From: a virus
Strand: one strand, 5' to 3'
IMG/VR virus record: IMGVR_UViG_3300042922_000827
Coordinates: 23,774-87,773 of that record
Length of the DNA stretch: 64,000 bases
Shown: positions 46,803 through 56,826 of the stretch, piece by piece
Position numbering within the stretch: the first letter of the stretch is position 1
How the letters are laid out: each line of letters begins with the position of its first letter
Translations under genes and position numbers: made by a program
The notes under the pieces: model-generated
Database searches by the model: none
Seen by the model: the letters and a program-made list of their open reading frames with translations, nothing else
What the model was told of the DNA's origin: nothing

Positions 46803-49268
46803 TTGGCTCAATATAAATATTATCTAGAAATGAATTATATAAACGGAGAAACTAATCTAGAGATAAAACCAGAAAATATAAAACAGTTTTTTATTGATAG
46901 TCACTATGAACAAAATCATATGTCAATGATGTATGCAGTATTGCATATAGATAAAAACTTTTATGATGAAATCATAACTAATGCTAAAACCGCAACGATC
47001 ATCACTAATATATATAAGATTTTAGTCGATGACGAAACAGAAACAAAGATCCTCACTGACTACAATGGCGAATGTTCTTATTTCATATCTGGGGATATTA
47101 ACTACAATAAAGAGATTGATTATGCTACAACTAGCGACGATAGTACAAAAAGAGAAGACATATATAAGCAAGTTCATATGGGTCTTATATACAAAGAATG
47201 TATAGATAATAACAAGCAGACAAATAATACAACTATTAAAAATACTACTATGATAAATGCTGTTGCGTCATACATGTCCACTGTTCCTCTTCTAATAGAG
47301 AATTTTACATATAATGACATCATTCAGCAGTTGGTAGTACCTCCACAAGATTCGCTATATAAGACTGTAAACTTTTTTAACTCTATTAAAGTATTTTACG
47401 ATACACCATATAGATTTTTTATAGAACCAGGATGTGTATATCTTATAAGCAGCTCTGGTAAATCTGTACAAAAAGCTAGTGAAAAATATTCTACTATTAT
47501 ATTTAATATTCATTCTATTACAGCAGATGATGCCAACGTTTTAGGTATGGAAGATGATAATACTAATAACTGCTATAGAGTTGATGTGAATGTATTAGAT
47601 ACTCATTATACAATAGATAATGATACATGCAAAACAGTTAATAATATTAGCTCTATTATAAATCCAAGTAAAAATAATTCTCTTATTGCTTTGGGAGATA
47701 TAACAAAAGCAATGAAGAAGGTAGATGATATATGCTCTAACGTGCTTGGTTCTATAACTAAACAAATAGGAACATTGTCTCCAATTCCCAGCGCTATAAG
47801 TAAGTACAAACTACAATTTTCTTCTAGCACAGATGAGATAACAACTTATACAAATAGTTCATCATCTTTAATAAATGATGCTATAGCTATAATAGAAGCA
47901 GTTCCAGAAACTCAACCTCCTAGTGGGGAAGGAGAATCATCCCCTCCAGTTAAGACTATGACTCCCCTAGAAAAAAGTACTATTATAGCTAAATTAAATG
48001 CAGATAGAGAAATCTTAATGAATAATACCATTAAATTTAATAATCTAAATTCTGATTTTGCTAAATCATCCAGTAATCTTATGGGGTGTTTAAGCAAGAC
48101 AACGACAAATATTCCAAGTCTAATAAATTCTATTAAATCTATAAATATCACAGATAATATATCCTATATGAAAAACCTTACTAGTTCTATCAAAAATCAA
48201 AATCTAACTAATAAAAATTTCACACAAAATACATTAATGCCTTATATTACTACTGGAGAATCTATTGTCTCTATTATGCAAACTATAATAGCAGAATTGA
48301 CTGCATTGGGAGTAATAGAATTAGAAGATACAATAAAGGCACTTCAAAGTAATTTAGATGGAACAAAAGTTGAAGTGAATCTGGTTACATCTGCTTTAAA
48401 CGCATACAAATCATTCCCAACAAATATAGGAACTGTTCACTCTAATATTGCTCCACAAATAAGCAAATTTGATACTCTTGATGTGAATCTTAAACAGCAA
48501 TTTACTAGGCTTAATATGGATATCCAAAACATTTCCGGCTCTACGCAAAATACATTAAGTAGTTTAATAAGTGCTAGTTCCTCTGTTGATTCATTAAAAA
48601 CTAAAGGATTATCACTTACTTCTATTAAAGATCTAGCTACAAATATAAACTCTATAAAAGATATATCTCAGATAGGAAAAATAGGATTAAGTAAATTTAA
48701 TGTTGGTCTTAATTTTATGGGAGAAGGCAACGTGGACAACCCAGGAAATAAGATAGTTCGTATAAATAACGATAATGCGAACAAAATAAAAAATATTAAG
48801 GCTAAGATGGAAACTAAAGCTAATAAACTTACTCTAAATAAAAATGATCTAGATACATCTGTATTTACTATTAATAAAGAATATATTGTAAAAAATTATG
48901 ATGCCCATTCAAATAAAGATGGTAGATTCTTATTAAATAGAAAAGTGGAAATATTCCTAAGACAAGATGATAAATTTCTTCTGAATATTATGCTAGAGTT
49001 TGATAAACTTGCAGATGTTATAAGCACATCTGGAGTAGCAGAGCTTGGTAAATCTGTAGCTAATACTAATAGCCAAACAGTAGATACTAATAAGATAATT
49101 GATAATGCTACGTCTATTATAAATACTATTAAGACAAAGGGATTAACAAAAAATACAATAGAATCTGTTGCAAAAGATGGAAGCGCTATAACTAAAGAAT
49201 ATAAAAAAATGGGATCGTCTAATAAAAGTAACACAACTCTTAGTAGTGTAATAGAAAGACTTTCATAA
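46803..49268 (+). CDS. Baseplate hub / tail spike-type virion protein (TTG start)
   Basis: 821 aa from the TTG at 46803, which has AAGGAGG at the right distance; the ATG at 46758 lies inside a terminator. The N-terminal 230 residues contain VPPQDSLYKTVNFFNSIKVF and DTPYRFFIEPGCVYLISSSG, text I associate with hub (gp27/D-like) proteins of large myophages. A long Ser/Thr/Asn-rich helical middle (about 300-640) resembles a tail spacer. The C-terminal FLLNRKVEIFLRQDDKFLLN is beta-rich. Late gene, no early promoter. Confidence 0.6.
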   Translation: MAQYKYYLEMNYINGETNLEIKPENIKQFFIDSHYEQNHMSMMYAVLHIDKNFYDEIITNAKTATIITNIYKILVDDETETKILTDYNGECSYFISGDINYNKEIDYATTSDDSTKREDIYKQVHMGLIYKECIDNNKQTNNTTIKNTTMINAVASYMSTVPLLIENFTYNDIIQQLVVPPQDSLYKTVNFFNSIKVFYDTPYRFFIEPGCVYLISSSGKSVQKASEKYSTIIFNIHSITADDANVLGMEDDNTNNCYRVDVNVLDTHYTIDNDTCKTVNNISSIINPSKNNSLIALGDITKAMKKVDDICSNVLGSITKQIGTLSPIPSAISKYKLQFSSSTDEITTYTNSSSSLINDAIAIIEAVPETQPPSGEGESSPPVKTMTPLEKSTIIAKLNADREILMNNTIKFNNLNSDFAKSSSNLMGCLSKTTTNIPSLINSIKSINITDNISYMKNLTSSIKNQNLTNKNFTQNTLMPYITTGESIVSIMQTIIAELTALGVIELEDTIKALQSNLDGTKVEVNLVTSALNAYKSFPTNIGTVHSNIAPQISKFDTLDVNLKQQFTRLNMDIQNISGSTQNTLSSLISASSSVDSLKTKGLSLTSIKDLATNINSIKDISQIGKIGLSKFNVGLNFMGEGNVDNPGNKIVRINNDNANKIKNIKAKMETKANKLTLNKNDLDTSVFTINKEYIVKNYDAHSNKDGRFLLNRKVEIFLRQDDKFLLNIMLEFDKLADVISTSGVAELGKSVANTNSQTVDTNKIIDNATSIINTIKTKGLTKNTIESVAKDGSAITKEYKKMGSSNKSNTTLSSVIERLS

Positions 49269-49276
49269 TTGAGAAA

Positions 49277-49313
49277 ATATATCCCAGTATACATTTTGTA
49301 TACTGGGATATAT
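49277..49313. terminator. Bidirectional terminator
   Basis: 17-bp perfect stem between convergent genes ending at 49268 and 49319. Confidence 0.9.
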
Positions 49314-49318
49314 TGTGT

Positions 49319-50719
49319 TTATTTTTTAGCAGTTTGTGCTGTAGCTGCGGCTTTAATAGCGTCAACTCCACCTTTAAAATTTGGATTTTGAGCAATAACT
49401 CTTTGATTGAGATCGGCAGTAAGTTTACTCTTTTCATTAGCATCATTAGAGTTTTCAATTTGAGAAATTGTATTTAAAACTTCTTGAGGATTATCTATTT
49501 TAAGAGCTCCTTTATAATTAGATCCAGAATTTGCTACTTGGCTATCGCCTTCTTGACCTACATAAGATCCTACATGCAATCTAACAAGCTTCATATAATC
49601 TTTATAAATTACATGAGCAGAAGTCATTTTAGAAGTAACAACTGCACTAGCTGCTGTATTATACGCACCAATCTTTTTAGTAAGAGTATCAAGATCTGCA
49701 TTAGAATCTGGTTTTACTGGTTGGGTTGACGTTTGAACAGACTGCATATTACTTGACGCTTTTGTGTCTCCGCCAGTAGCACCGGTATTTCCAGCCGCAT
49801 TTGGATCTGGTTTCTTCCCAATAGTCATACCACTATTATGAGAATCATCTTCAGTAAAGTATGAATTCATATAATTTCCTAAAGAATACGACTCTCCAGT
49901 GTACTCCCACTTTTTACTATTAGCATTCATTTTGGCAACTTTGTTGGGTCCAGGAGTTCCAATTGGATTGTCCTGAGATGAGCCCTTTTCTCCAGCCCCA
50001 GCTGTTGGAGTGGTAGTGCCGCCTCCTGCTGTAGGTGTTTGTTGTTGCGGAGGTTGCTGTGCATCTGTTTTTGCTTTTTGAATAGCAGATTGAGCAGCAT
50101 TGAATGTTGTACCAAGAACATTCTTATCTTTTTCAATTGAAGATTTGATCTTCTCAAAATCATGACAAAAGTTATATAGATCAGTCATGTTAAGACTAGT
50201 CATATTAGTAGACTTTTTATCTTCTCCACCTTGAAAATACGCAACAGCAAATCCTGCAAAATCCTTACTAGCATCTTTATATTCTGGGATAAGGACGCCT
50301 TTAAATGAAATATCAGCATCATCAACAGGAACTTTATCCTGCACAGATGTGAATGCTGGGATAGAAGTAGATGTCATTCTATGAATACCTGTAGAGTAGT
50401 CGCGCATTTCAAGATCTACATCTTGTGGTTTCTGATTTAAAATAATATCTTTATATTTTTCAAGATATGCTTTATCAGATGCGATCATTTTGTTAGTAAA
50501 CTCGACAAACTTAGCCCACACACGATTTAAGAATGCAATAAATTTATCCCACAAACTTCTAATCTTATCGCCAACGTCTTCATGTACAGCCCATAATTTT
50601 TGAGAGGCTGTGGATTCGGATAGTCCTACAATGGATTTTACAAATCCATTTATTTTTTCAGTTTCAATAGCAGATTCTACTACAAACTGAAAATATCTAG
50701 CATCTTCAGTGTAATTCAT
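49319..50719 (-). CDS. Tandem internal virion protein paralog 1
   Basis: 466 aa from the ATG at 50719 behind GGAGG, starting two bases past the stop of the next gene upstream. Shares with three neighbours the amphipathic module SLWDKFIAFLNRVWAKFVEF...YLEKYKD (about residues 55-100), preceded by a Glu-containing candidate cut site (VHED). Residues about 200-330 are a Gln/Pro/Gly/Thr-rich linker (QQPPQQQTPTAGGG). Likely packaged inside the head; function unknown. Confidence 0.6.
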   Translation of the reverse strand: MNYTEDARYFQFVVESAIETEKINGFVKSIVGLSESTASQKLWAVHEDVGDKIRSLWDKFIAFLNRVWAKFVEFTNKMIASDKAYLEKYKDIILNQKPQDVDLEMRDYSTGIHRMTSTSIPAFTSVQDKVPVDDADISFKGVLIPEYKDASKDFAGFAVAYFQGGEDKKSTNMTSLNMTDLYNFCHDFEKIKSSIEKDKNVLGTTFNAAQSAIQKAKTDAQQPPQQQTPTAGGGTTTPTAGAGEKGSSQDNPIGTPGPNKVAKMNANSKKWEYTGESYSLGNYMNSYFTEDDSHNSGMTIGKKPDPNAAGNTGATGGDTKASSNMQSVQTSTQPVKPDSNADLDTLTKKIGAYNTAASAVVTSKMTSAHVIYKDYMKLVRLHVGSYVGQEGDSQVANSGSNYKGALKIDNPQEVLNTISQIENSNDANEKSKLTADLNQRVIAQNPNFKGGVDAIKAAATAQTAKK

Positions 50720-50720
50720 A

Positions 50721-51812
50721 TTACTCAACCTCCAATGCATAATCTGGAATATTGAAAAGATCTACAGACTCTTGTTTTGCAAGAATCTTTTTAAATGCTC
50801 CGTATATAACTTTCTTATCTTGGTCGAAACATCCTTTGATAGCATCCAATTTAGCAGAGAACGCCATTAAATGCATATTAGAAATTTCCTGAATCTCTTG
50901 AGATTTTGCTTTCATAAATAAATCATATAAAGCAATTTTGTCTGAAGAGCTGTCGCCGTCAATAAAGTCTCCAATTGACACTTGTGAATTTCCATCAACT
51001 GTTTCCTTTGTTACCTTATCAAGGCGTTTTTGAATACCATTATAAAGCTTTTCCACATTATCAGCATGGCGCTGTGTGGAAGTCTTCATCTTATCATATC
51101 CTGTAAAGAATGCTAAAGCTTCATTCACAATAGCGCTGGTAACTGTTATTTTAGTCTGAGCATGTTCACCGTTGCGGAATACTTTGAATAATTCATTTTT
51201 ATAATCGGTTTGATCGATATTTGATTTGGCATTGATACTTTTCTTTCTAAGTTCATCCAAATAAGAATTTGAACTCCTCTTGTCTAAAAATGCATCATAT
51301 GATTTCTTTAAATCTGCTTGACTCTTAGCATCTCTTCCATCTGTTTTGAAATCAGCGATAGATTTATCGAAATCTTGCAATATATCCAGAGAAGGAATAC
51401 CTTCATCAAATTTAAAATCAAATCCAGAAATATCAAATTCATGCTGAGATGTAAACTTGCCTAATTCTGTTTTATGCTGTTCTATGTACTTATCTCTCAT
51501 AAATAGAGAATTGACTCTCACCCAGAATTTAGCAATAAGCTTTTTGAAAAATGCTACAATCTTTTTAAGAAAAACTTTAATGCCATCGAAGAATTCTGAG
51601 AAAGATTCTCTTATAACAATACTATCATTGCTCGATTCATTAATATTTTTATACAGATTGGCATTTAATAGACCAAGTGACTTGCTTTGTTCTGTTAAAA
51701 AATTCAAAGTCTCAATAAAAAAAGAATCATCATTGTATGAATCAGTACTTTCGACTGTAACAATAGAAGTATGCTCATCCAATAAAGATAATGGACTAAA
51801 TAATTTACTCAT
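50721..51812 (-). CDS. Tandem internal virion protein paralog 2
   Basis: 363 aa. N-terminal about 70 residues, then VIRES (candidate cut) and the shared module FFDGIKVFLKKIVAFFKKLI...YIEQHK. The C-terminal two-thirds are helical and charged (for example DKMKTSTQRHADNVEKLYNG in outline). The most basic and aromatic of the four in its module. Late gene, AGGAGGG start. Confidence 0.6.
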   Translation of the reverse strand: MSKLFSPLSLLDEHTSIVTVESTDSYNDDSFFIETLNFLTEQSKSLGLLNANLYKNINESSNDSIVIRESFSEFFDGIKVFLKKIVAFFKKLIAKFWVRVNSLFMRDKYIEQHKTELGKFTSQHEFDISGFDFKFDEGIPSLDILQDFDKSIADFKTDGRDAKSQADLKKSYDAFLDKRSSNSYLDELRKKSINAKSNIDQTDYKNELFKVFRNGEHAQTKITVTSAIVNEALAFFTGYDKMKTSTQRHADNVEKLYNGIQKRLDKVTKETVDGNSQVSIGDFIDGDSSSDKIALYDLFMKAKSQEIQEISNMHLMAFSAKLDAIKGCFDQDKKVIYGAFKKILAKQESVDLFNIPDYALEVE

Positions 51813-51838
51813 TTAATTCCCTCCTTATATATAATAAA

Positions 51839-51866
51839 TCAGGGAATACCAATTGGTATTCCCTGA
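51839..51866 (-). terminator. Hairpin terminator
   Basis: Perfect 28-base palindrome after paralog 3. Confidence 0.85.
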
Positions 51867-51877
51867 TAATATTTTGA

Positions 51878-52969
51878 TTACCGGAATGTAACGGAGCCTA
51901 AGAAATCATCGCCTTTAGCTCCTTCTCCATAATGTTGCCACCCTTCGGATTCTTTTACAGAAACGCGAACAACTTGAGCAGCAAATTGTTTAGCCTGACT
52001 AACGCGGTTAGCAATAGCAGTCATTTGAGCACCAAGGAATGTTTGCTTTGCAGCCAATACTCCTTTAAATGCAGTAACCATAACTGGGTAAGCAGAAGTC
52101 TTCTTGCCAGCATCAGCTTTTTCGCCATCAGAAGCGCTATTTCCAGCTTGAGTGTCAATAGTGCCCTTTTGTGCTTTATCGCATAATTTAACAAGCTCAC
52201 TAACATCTTTTTCAAGCTGTTTGTAAGAATCGCTAACAGCTTTGCTTGCTTTATCAGATCCAAGAATGCCGCTGATATAAGCAAAGTCAACGCCGCTTTG
52301 TTCTGATTTAGCACTTTCTTTATCGCGGAAATATTGGAATAATTCTTTATTGAACTCGCTTGCAGTTAAAGAACTAGCTCCAACTAAACTACCGCGATAA
52401 CCTTCAATTCCTTCTTCAAGTTTTTCACGAGCTCCGACAATCTTCTCAGCATCGGATGCAGAAAGACTTGCTGGATTTCCAACACTTGCGCCACCAAGCA
52501 TTTTACCGGCAGCTGCAACAACGTCAGCGCCAACTGTGGAATTCTTTTCATCGCAATGAGTAAAGTGATATCCGACAAATTTTGTCTTTTCTTTATCAAC
52601 TTTACCAAATTTTTCGGCAAGATCTCTTTTGTATTTATCTAAGAAGCTTTTGCCGCTTTTGAATTGAGCATCGAATCTGCTCATAAAGCTATTGAAGATG
52701 CCTTTAAGTTTTGCAACAAGAGACATAAACATTTTCTTTACTTTTTCCCAGAAGCTGCCAATAGCACCTTCAGTATAAACACACTCTCCGGATTCCCTAA
52801 GGGCAGAACTTTCGTGAATGCCGATAGCTTTCATAAGAGAGTTATAATTACTTTCACCTTCCGCAACAGCGGCAAGTACTGCTTCATGATAATTTTCTAT
52901 ATATGTTGGAGTCGCTTCGACTTGAAGATCTACATTACTAGTCGATGCCCCTTCTTCAAAAAATGCCAT
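51878..52969 (-). CDS. Tandem internal virion protein paralog 3
   Basis: 363 aa. Candidate cut sites ALRES and YTEG (about 54-68) stand directly before the module GAIGSFWEKVKKMFMSLVAK...FLDKYKRDL. This copy and paralog 4 are the closest pair (EGA-(I/L)-(G/S)-SFWEK-(V/I)-K). GC-richer codon use suggests abundant product. Followed by a strong terminator. Confidence 0.65.
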   Translation of the reverse strand: MAFFEEGASTSNVDLQVEATPTYIENYHEAVLAAVAEGESNYNSLMKAIGIHESSALRESGECVYTEGAIGSFWEKVKKMFMSLVAKLKGIFNSFMSRFDAQFKSGKSFLDKYKRDLAEKFGKVDKEKTKFVGYHFTHCDEKNSTVGADVVAAAGKMLGGASVGNPASLSASDAEKIVGAREKLEEGIEGYRGSLVGASSLTASEFNKELFQYFRDKESAKSEQSGVDFAYISGILGSDKASKAVSDSYKQLEKDVSELVKLCDKAQKGTIDTQAGNSASDGEKADAGKKTSAYPVMVTAFKGVLAAKQTFLGAQMTAIANRVSQAKQFAAQVVRVSVKESEGWQHYGEGAKGDDFLGSVTFR

Positions 52970-52991
52970 TTTAAATTTCCTCCTTTTTATT

Positions 52992-54098
52992 TTAGCACAC
53001 TGCTTCTAGAGCAGATAATACTTCATATTCAGCAGCTTCTTGTTCAATTTCCAATAATGAAGTATCTTCATGTTTCTTTGGATTGAATGCAACAATAGCA
53101 GCCGCGATTCTACGAGATTGAGCAACAGCAAATTTAATTTCAGTCAATGCGGCACTGTTTGCAATATTAAGAGTTTCTTGCATAGCAGAAACTTGTTTTT
53201 GCATACCAGCAGCACGTTTTTGATAATTAGTTCCAGCATCAAATTTATTTTTATGTTCTGGAGCTTTCCCATCCATCCCTTTGCCACCGAAACGATTAGC
53301 ATAAGCATCGTGAGTATCATTCTTACCATCCACAGCATTATCTACCGTTTGTTTCTGGAATTTTTCAACCTGCTTTAAAGTTGCAGCTAATCCTTTTTCT
53401 TGAGAAGTTGCCATCTTTTTAATAGCAGCAATAGGATCGCTTTTGCCGGAAATGTAAGAAATCAACTCTCCAACATCACCCTTAACTTCATAATCTTTTT
53501 CTTCATCTTCGAAGCAATTGCTATGAAATTCCTTACGGAATTCTTTAGCTGATGCTTTTGTTGATGGGTGAGAAATTGCACCAAGATAAGATTCGACCAA
53601 TTCAGAGTGCTCAACGTCACCAAGATCAGATTTTAAAGCAACTTTAGCAATGTCCACGCTAATGGAAGCGATGTTAAGTTTAGGTTTTGCATATCTAACT
53701 TTCAAGCCGCTTAAATCTTTACCGGAGAAGATTTCCTTTTTGTGCTTATTATAGAAAGCAGTACCGTCTTTATTCATCCAAGCTTCAAACTTGGCGATAA
53801 ACCCACCAAAAATACTTTTAACCTTTGCGATAATATTTTTGATAAGAGTTTTGATCTTTTCCCAGAAGCTGCTAAGAGCACCTTCTTGTACTGTACAAAG
53901 TTCTTCTTCGCTGGCTCCTTCACGGATCATGCGGTTTTCTTTAATATCAGTTTTTAAAGCAGCGGTGAAAATAGCCATGTCATTTTGAAAACCTTCAACC
54001 ATTGCTAATTGAGCACCGATAGCTCCACTGTATCCTTCGGCAGCTTCTACATTCACTGTCCCAAGGCTACCGATTTCGTTGTCACTATAAAAACCCAT
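52992..54098 (-). CDS. Tandem internal virion protein paralog 4
   Basis: 368 aa from the ATG at 54098 behind AAGGAGG. Candidate cut sites MIREG and VQEG (about 58-76) precede the module GALSSFWEKIKTLIKNIIAK...FYNKHKKEI. A central DGKNDTHDAYANRFGGKG segment is disordered. It is 22 bases upstream of paralog 3 and forms one transcript with it. Confidence 0.65.
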   Translation of the reverse strand: MGFYSDNEIGSLGTVNVEAAEGYSGAIGAQLAMVEGFQNDMAIFTAALKTDIKENRMIREGASEEELCTVQEGALSSFWEKIKTLIKNIIAKVKSIFGGFIAKFEAWMNKDGTAFYNKHKKEIFSGKDLSGLKVRYAKPKLNIASISVDIAKVALKSDLGDVEHSELVESYLGAISHPSTKASAKEFRKEFHSNCFEDEEKDYEVKGDVGELISYISGKSDPIAAIKKMATSQEKGLAATLKQVEKFQKQTVDNAVDGKNDTHDAYANRFGGKGMDGKAPEHKNKFDAGTNYQKRAAGMQKQVSAMQETLNIANSAALTEIKFAVAQSRRIAAAIVAFNPKKHEDTSLLEIEQEAAEYEVLSALEAVC

Positions 54099-54210
54099 TA
54101 TATATTCCTCCTTAAAAATATTCATTTACTATAATTTATGGACATTAATCTCCATAGATTTATTAATATGTTTATATCTTCAATTATGGCATTTATTCTT
54201 ATACAATAAA

Positions 54211-54241
54211 AAGTATAATATCAAGATACTATATTATACTT
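54211..54241 (-). terminator. Hairpin terminator
   Basis: 11-bp AT-rich stem overlapping the stop of the baseplate wedge gene, T-run after it on the minus strand. Confidence 0.65.
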
Positions 54242-56821
54242 TATATCTGGTTCGTTATTTGCTAAAGTATTTACATTTAAAAATTCTGGAACGGTATTAG
54301 ACTCTGCAAATGAATCTGTATTTTGTTTGTATATACTTTGTTTGACTGGTCCGTAGCCGTTTAGATCTATAAACTTAAAATATACTAATTGAGATCTGTA
54401 TTTAGTGGTGATCACGGTTATAAGATTAGGCATATGTAGATCATTGATATTATTAATATCTTCTAAATATGCTTTGATATCAGTGTTGATATCATCTAAT
54501 ATATAACTATCCTGATCCATAACAAATTTAACTTCAAATGTAAGGCTCATATTTACCCTATTAAGTAAAGATTCATTATCGATATTATATAACTTAGATG
54601 GTCCATAAGTATTAAAGAATTTAAAGTCTACACCAAATGAATCTTCTAAGAATATTAAACAAGACTCAATCCAGATACGTCTATAATCTACAGATTTTAT
54701 AAAAGATTTTACTCTATCCTCTGTATCCAAATAGGTATATCTAACTAGTGGCATTTTTCTTATATAATAATCATACGTTGAATCTAGATTCTTCTTTAAA
54801 GTAATATATGATGTGACGATATTAGTATAGTCATAGAATAAATCTATACCAGAATTAAGAATTCCATAAATGTTACACAGAGACCATCCATCTAATCCAG
54901 GAACTATTTTATCTATATCTTTTTCTCTACCATATTCATTATCAAATTTAGCAAGCATAAATAGTTTAAAATCTATATTAGATGGCAAGTATGCCGTTAG
55001 TTCTGTATCTGTATTTACATCTTTCATTCCATGCTCTATAGCTATTCTACCATTTTTATCAATGATGTCATTGGTGGTAAATTCTATTTGAAAGGTGTAA
55101 ACAAACTCTTTATCGTCATAGTCTGTTAGAGTTGCAGTCGTATATCTATATGCTACACCATTCAAATATACAACTCCAAATACTTTTATATTACACTCAA
55201 TAATATTACCATTATCGTCTGTATTAATAAGACCAAAATCGCTATTAATATTTTGAGTCATCTCGATAGTGAGTTTATATTTATCCCTATCAGTATAAAA
55301 TAATCTCTTGCACTTTATCTCAGTAGCTACAAACTGTAATTGAGAGTTGCTATTTATATATTCAAATGTAAGAGCTCTTACATAATCTAGAATATTTAAA
55401 TAATAAGAGACAAAGAATGGAGATTTATTCACTACAGTTAAAAATGGATTCATATATAAAAATCCACTCTTATCATATGCTGCTATTTCTTCAGTTGTAA
55501 GCATTGGGATTCCGACAGTTTTATCACTATTTCTATACATGATAGCCCCAGGCTGCATTACATAATTAACCGGATTTATACTCTGATACATAGACCTGCT
55601 AATTTCTACGTCTAGAGTATTAGTAGGAACTATATTGCCTTCTGATTTTAGAAGAAGGTAAGAATAATATAAACGTTCTATTTGATTGTGGACCTTTTCC
55701 AAAAAGTATAATCGGCAATCTGCTGAGTTTATAGAATTAAAATAATTATTAATATCAGTATACGTCGATATTAATCCTCTTGATAGAGCTTCTTTAGGAA
55801 TAGCAGTTTTTAAATCTTCTATAGATTTCTTGTCAGCCCCAAATTCTGAATCTGATATTGGTTTCGTGACAATAAATATATTATCATACGAATAATTATC
55901 AGATGTAAGATCTTGTACAATATTATCTGTGTATGAAAAATTACATTCAGATCCTTTTGTAGTATAAACGCTAATTGTCACTTCACAATTTGCTCTTGGC
56001 TGGTAAGAATCCCTATTAAACTTAATACGTATAGTTTTAGCGTTTATATACATATAGTTACAAAATTCTTTATTGCTAGAATAATCATATAATCCATCAT
56101 AGACAGAATTTAAATAATGTATAGTATCTCCCTCTTTAACTTCAACTGTAAAGTATGCTAATTGATCGTCAAAGGTAAAATTAATAATTTTGTTTTCCAA
56201 TGGATTATTTACAATGATCTTTTTGTATATTATATTACGACTAACTTGTCTGATAGTGGTATTAATCATAATAAGATTAGTGCCAGTCATTGTTATATTG
56301 CCAAGCGTTGGTAAATATGGATTTACAATATCAGTTATTTCGTTACGATCATTGATATCATACATAGCTGTATATACATAAGTTCCATTTGGAAGTAAAT
56401 TACGTTCTATAATAATATCAAAATCTATATGATATTCATACTTACCAACCTTAATAGGAAAATCTTTGTCTAATATAAATTGATTGTCCTTCATATTAGC
56501 CAGTAAATTAACTTCTGGTATACAAATAAATACATTCATATTGGCTGGCAGTGCTCGTATTTTATTTATTCCAAGAGACAAAGCATGAGCTATTATATTA
56601 CGCTCAAATTTAGCTTTTGTTGGTATGGCTTCATTAGAATATTCAGAAGCCATTCTAGTAGAATTTTCAATTATATTTGTATGCATTTCTGATAGATACC
56701 CATATATACCCATAGTAAGAGTATCTTCTGGAATATCTATATACTTAGCCTTTATATTATCTACAAAAGACGCTATCTGATATATATCGGTAGATGTTGT
56801 TGTAGAATTCGAATCAGCCAT
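54221..56821 (-). CDS. Large baseplate wedge protein
   Basis: 866 aa. Opening text IPEDTLTMGIYGYLSEMHTN and YSNEAIPTKAKFERNIIAHA is typical of the T4 gp6/gpJ-like wedge proteins of large myophages. The remaining chain is beta-rich (NIIYKKIIVNNPLENKIINF, and others) with a helical end. It joins the wedges round the hub. Four residues after it starts the 334-aa tail protein upstream, so the two are one unit. Confidence 0.7.
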   Translation of the reverse strand: MADSNSTTTSTDIYQIASFVDNIKAKYIDIPEDTLTMGIYGYLSEMHTNIIENSTRMASEYSNEAIPTKAKFERNIIAHALSLGINKIRALPANMNVFICIPEVNLLANMKDNQFILDKDFPIKVGKYEYHIDFDIIIERNLLPNGTYVYTAMYDINDRNEITDIVNPYLPTLGNITMTGTNLIMINTTIRQVSRNIIYKKIIVNNPLENKIINFTFDDQLAYFTVEVKEGDTIHYLNSVYDGLYDYSSNKEFCNYMYINAKTIRIKFNRDSYQPRANCEVTISVYTTKGSECNFSYTDNIVQDLTSDNYSYDNIFIVTKPISDSEFGADKKSIEDLKTAIPKEALSRGLISTYTDINNYFNSINSADCRLYFLEKVHNQIERLYYSYLLLKSEGNIVPTNTLDVEISRSMYQSINPVNYVMQPGAIMYRNSDKTVGIPMLTTEEIAAYDKSGFLYMNPFLTVVNKSPFFVSYYLNILDYVRALTFEYINSNSQLQFVATEIKCKRLFYTDRDKYKLTIEMTQNINSDFGLINTDDNGNIIECNIKVFGVVYLNGVAYRYTTATLTDYDDKEFVYTFQIEFTTNDIIDKNGRIAIEHGMKDVNTDTELTAYLPSNIDFKLFMLAKFDNEYGREKDIDKIVPGLDGWSLCNIYGILNSGIDLFYDYTNIVTSYITLKKNLDSTYDYYIRKMPLVRYTYLDTEDRVKSFIKSVDYRRIWIESCLIFLEDSFGVDFKFFNTYGPSKLYNIDNESLLNRVNMSLTFEVKFVMDQDSYILDDINTDIKAYLEDINNINDLHMPNLITVITTKYRSQLVYFKFIDLNGYGPVKQSIYKQNTDSFAESNTVPEFLNVNTLANNEPDIKYNIVS

Positions 56822-56826
56822 TTAAA

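Noticed and set aside
52021-53338. Leu/Lys-rich minus-strand ORFs inside paralogs 3 and 4
   Set aside because: Overlapping frames of real, well-supported genes; the Leu/Lys bias is a frame-shift artefact of those genes' codon use.
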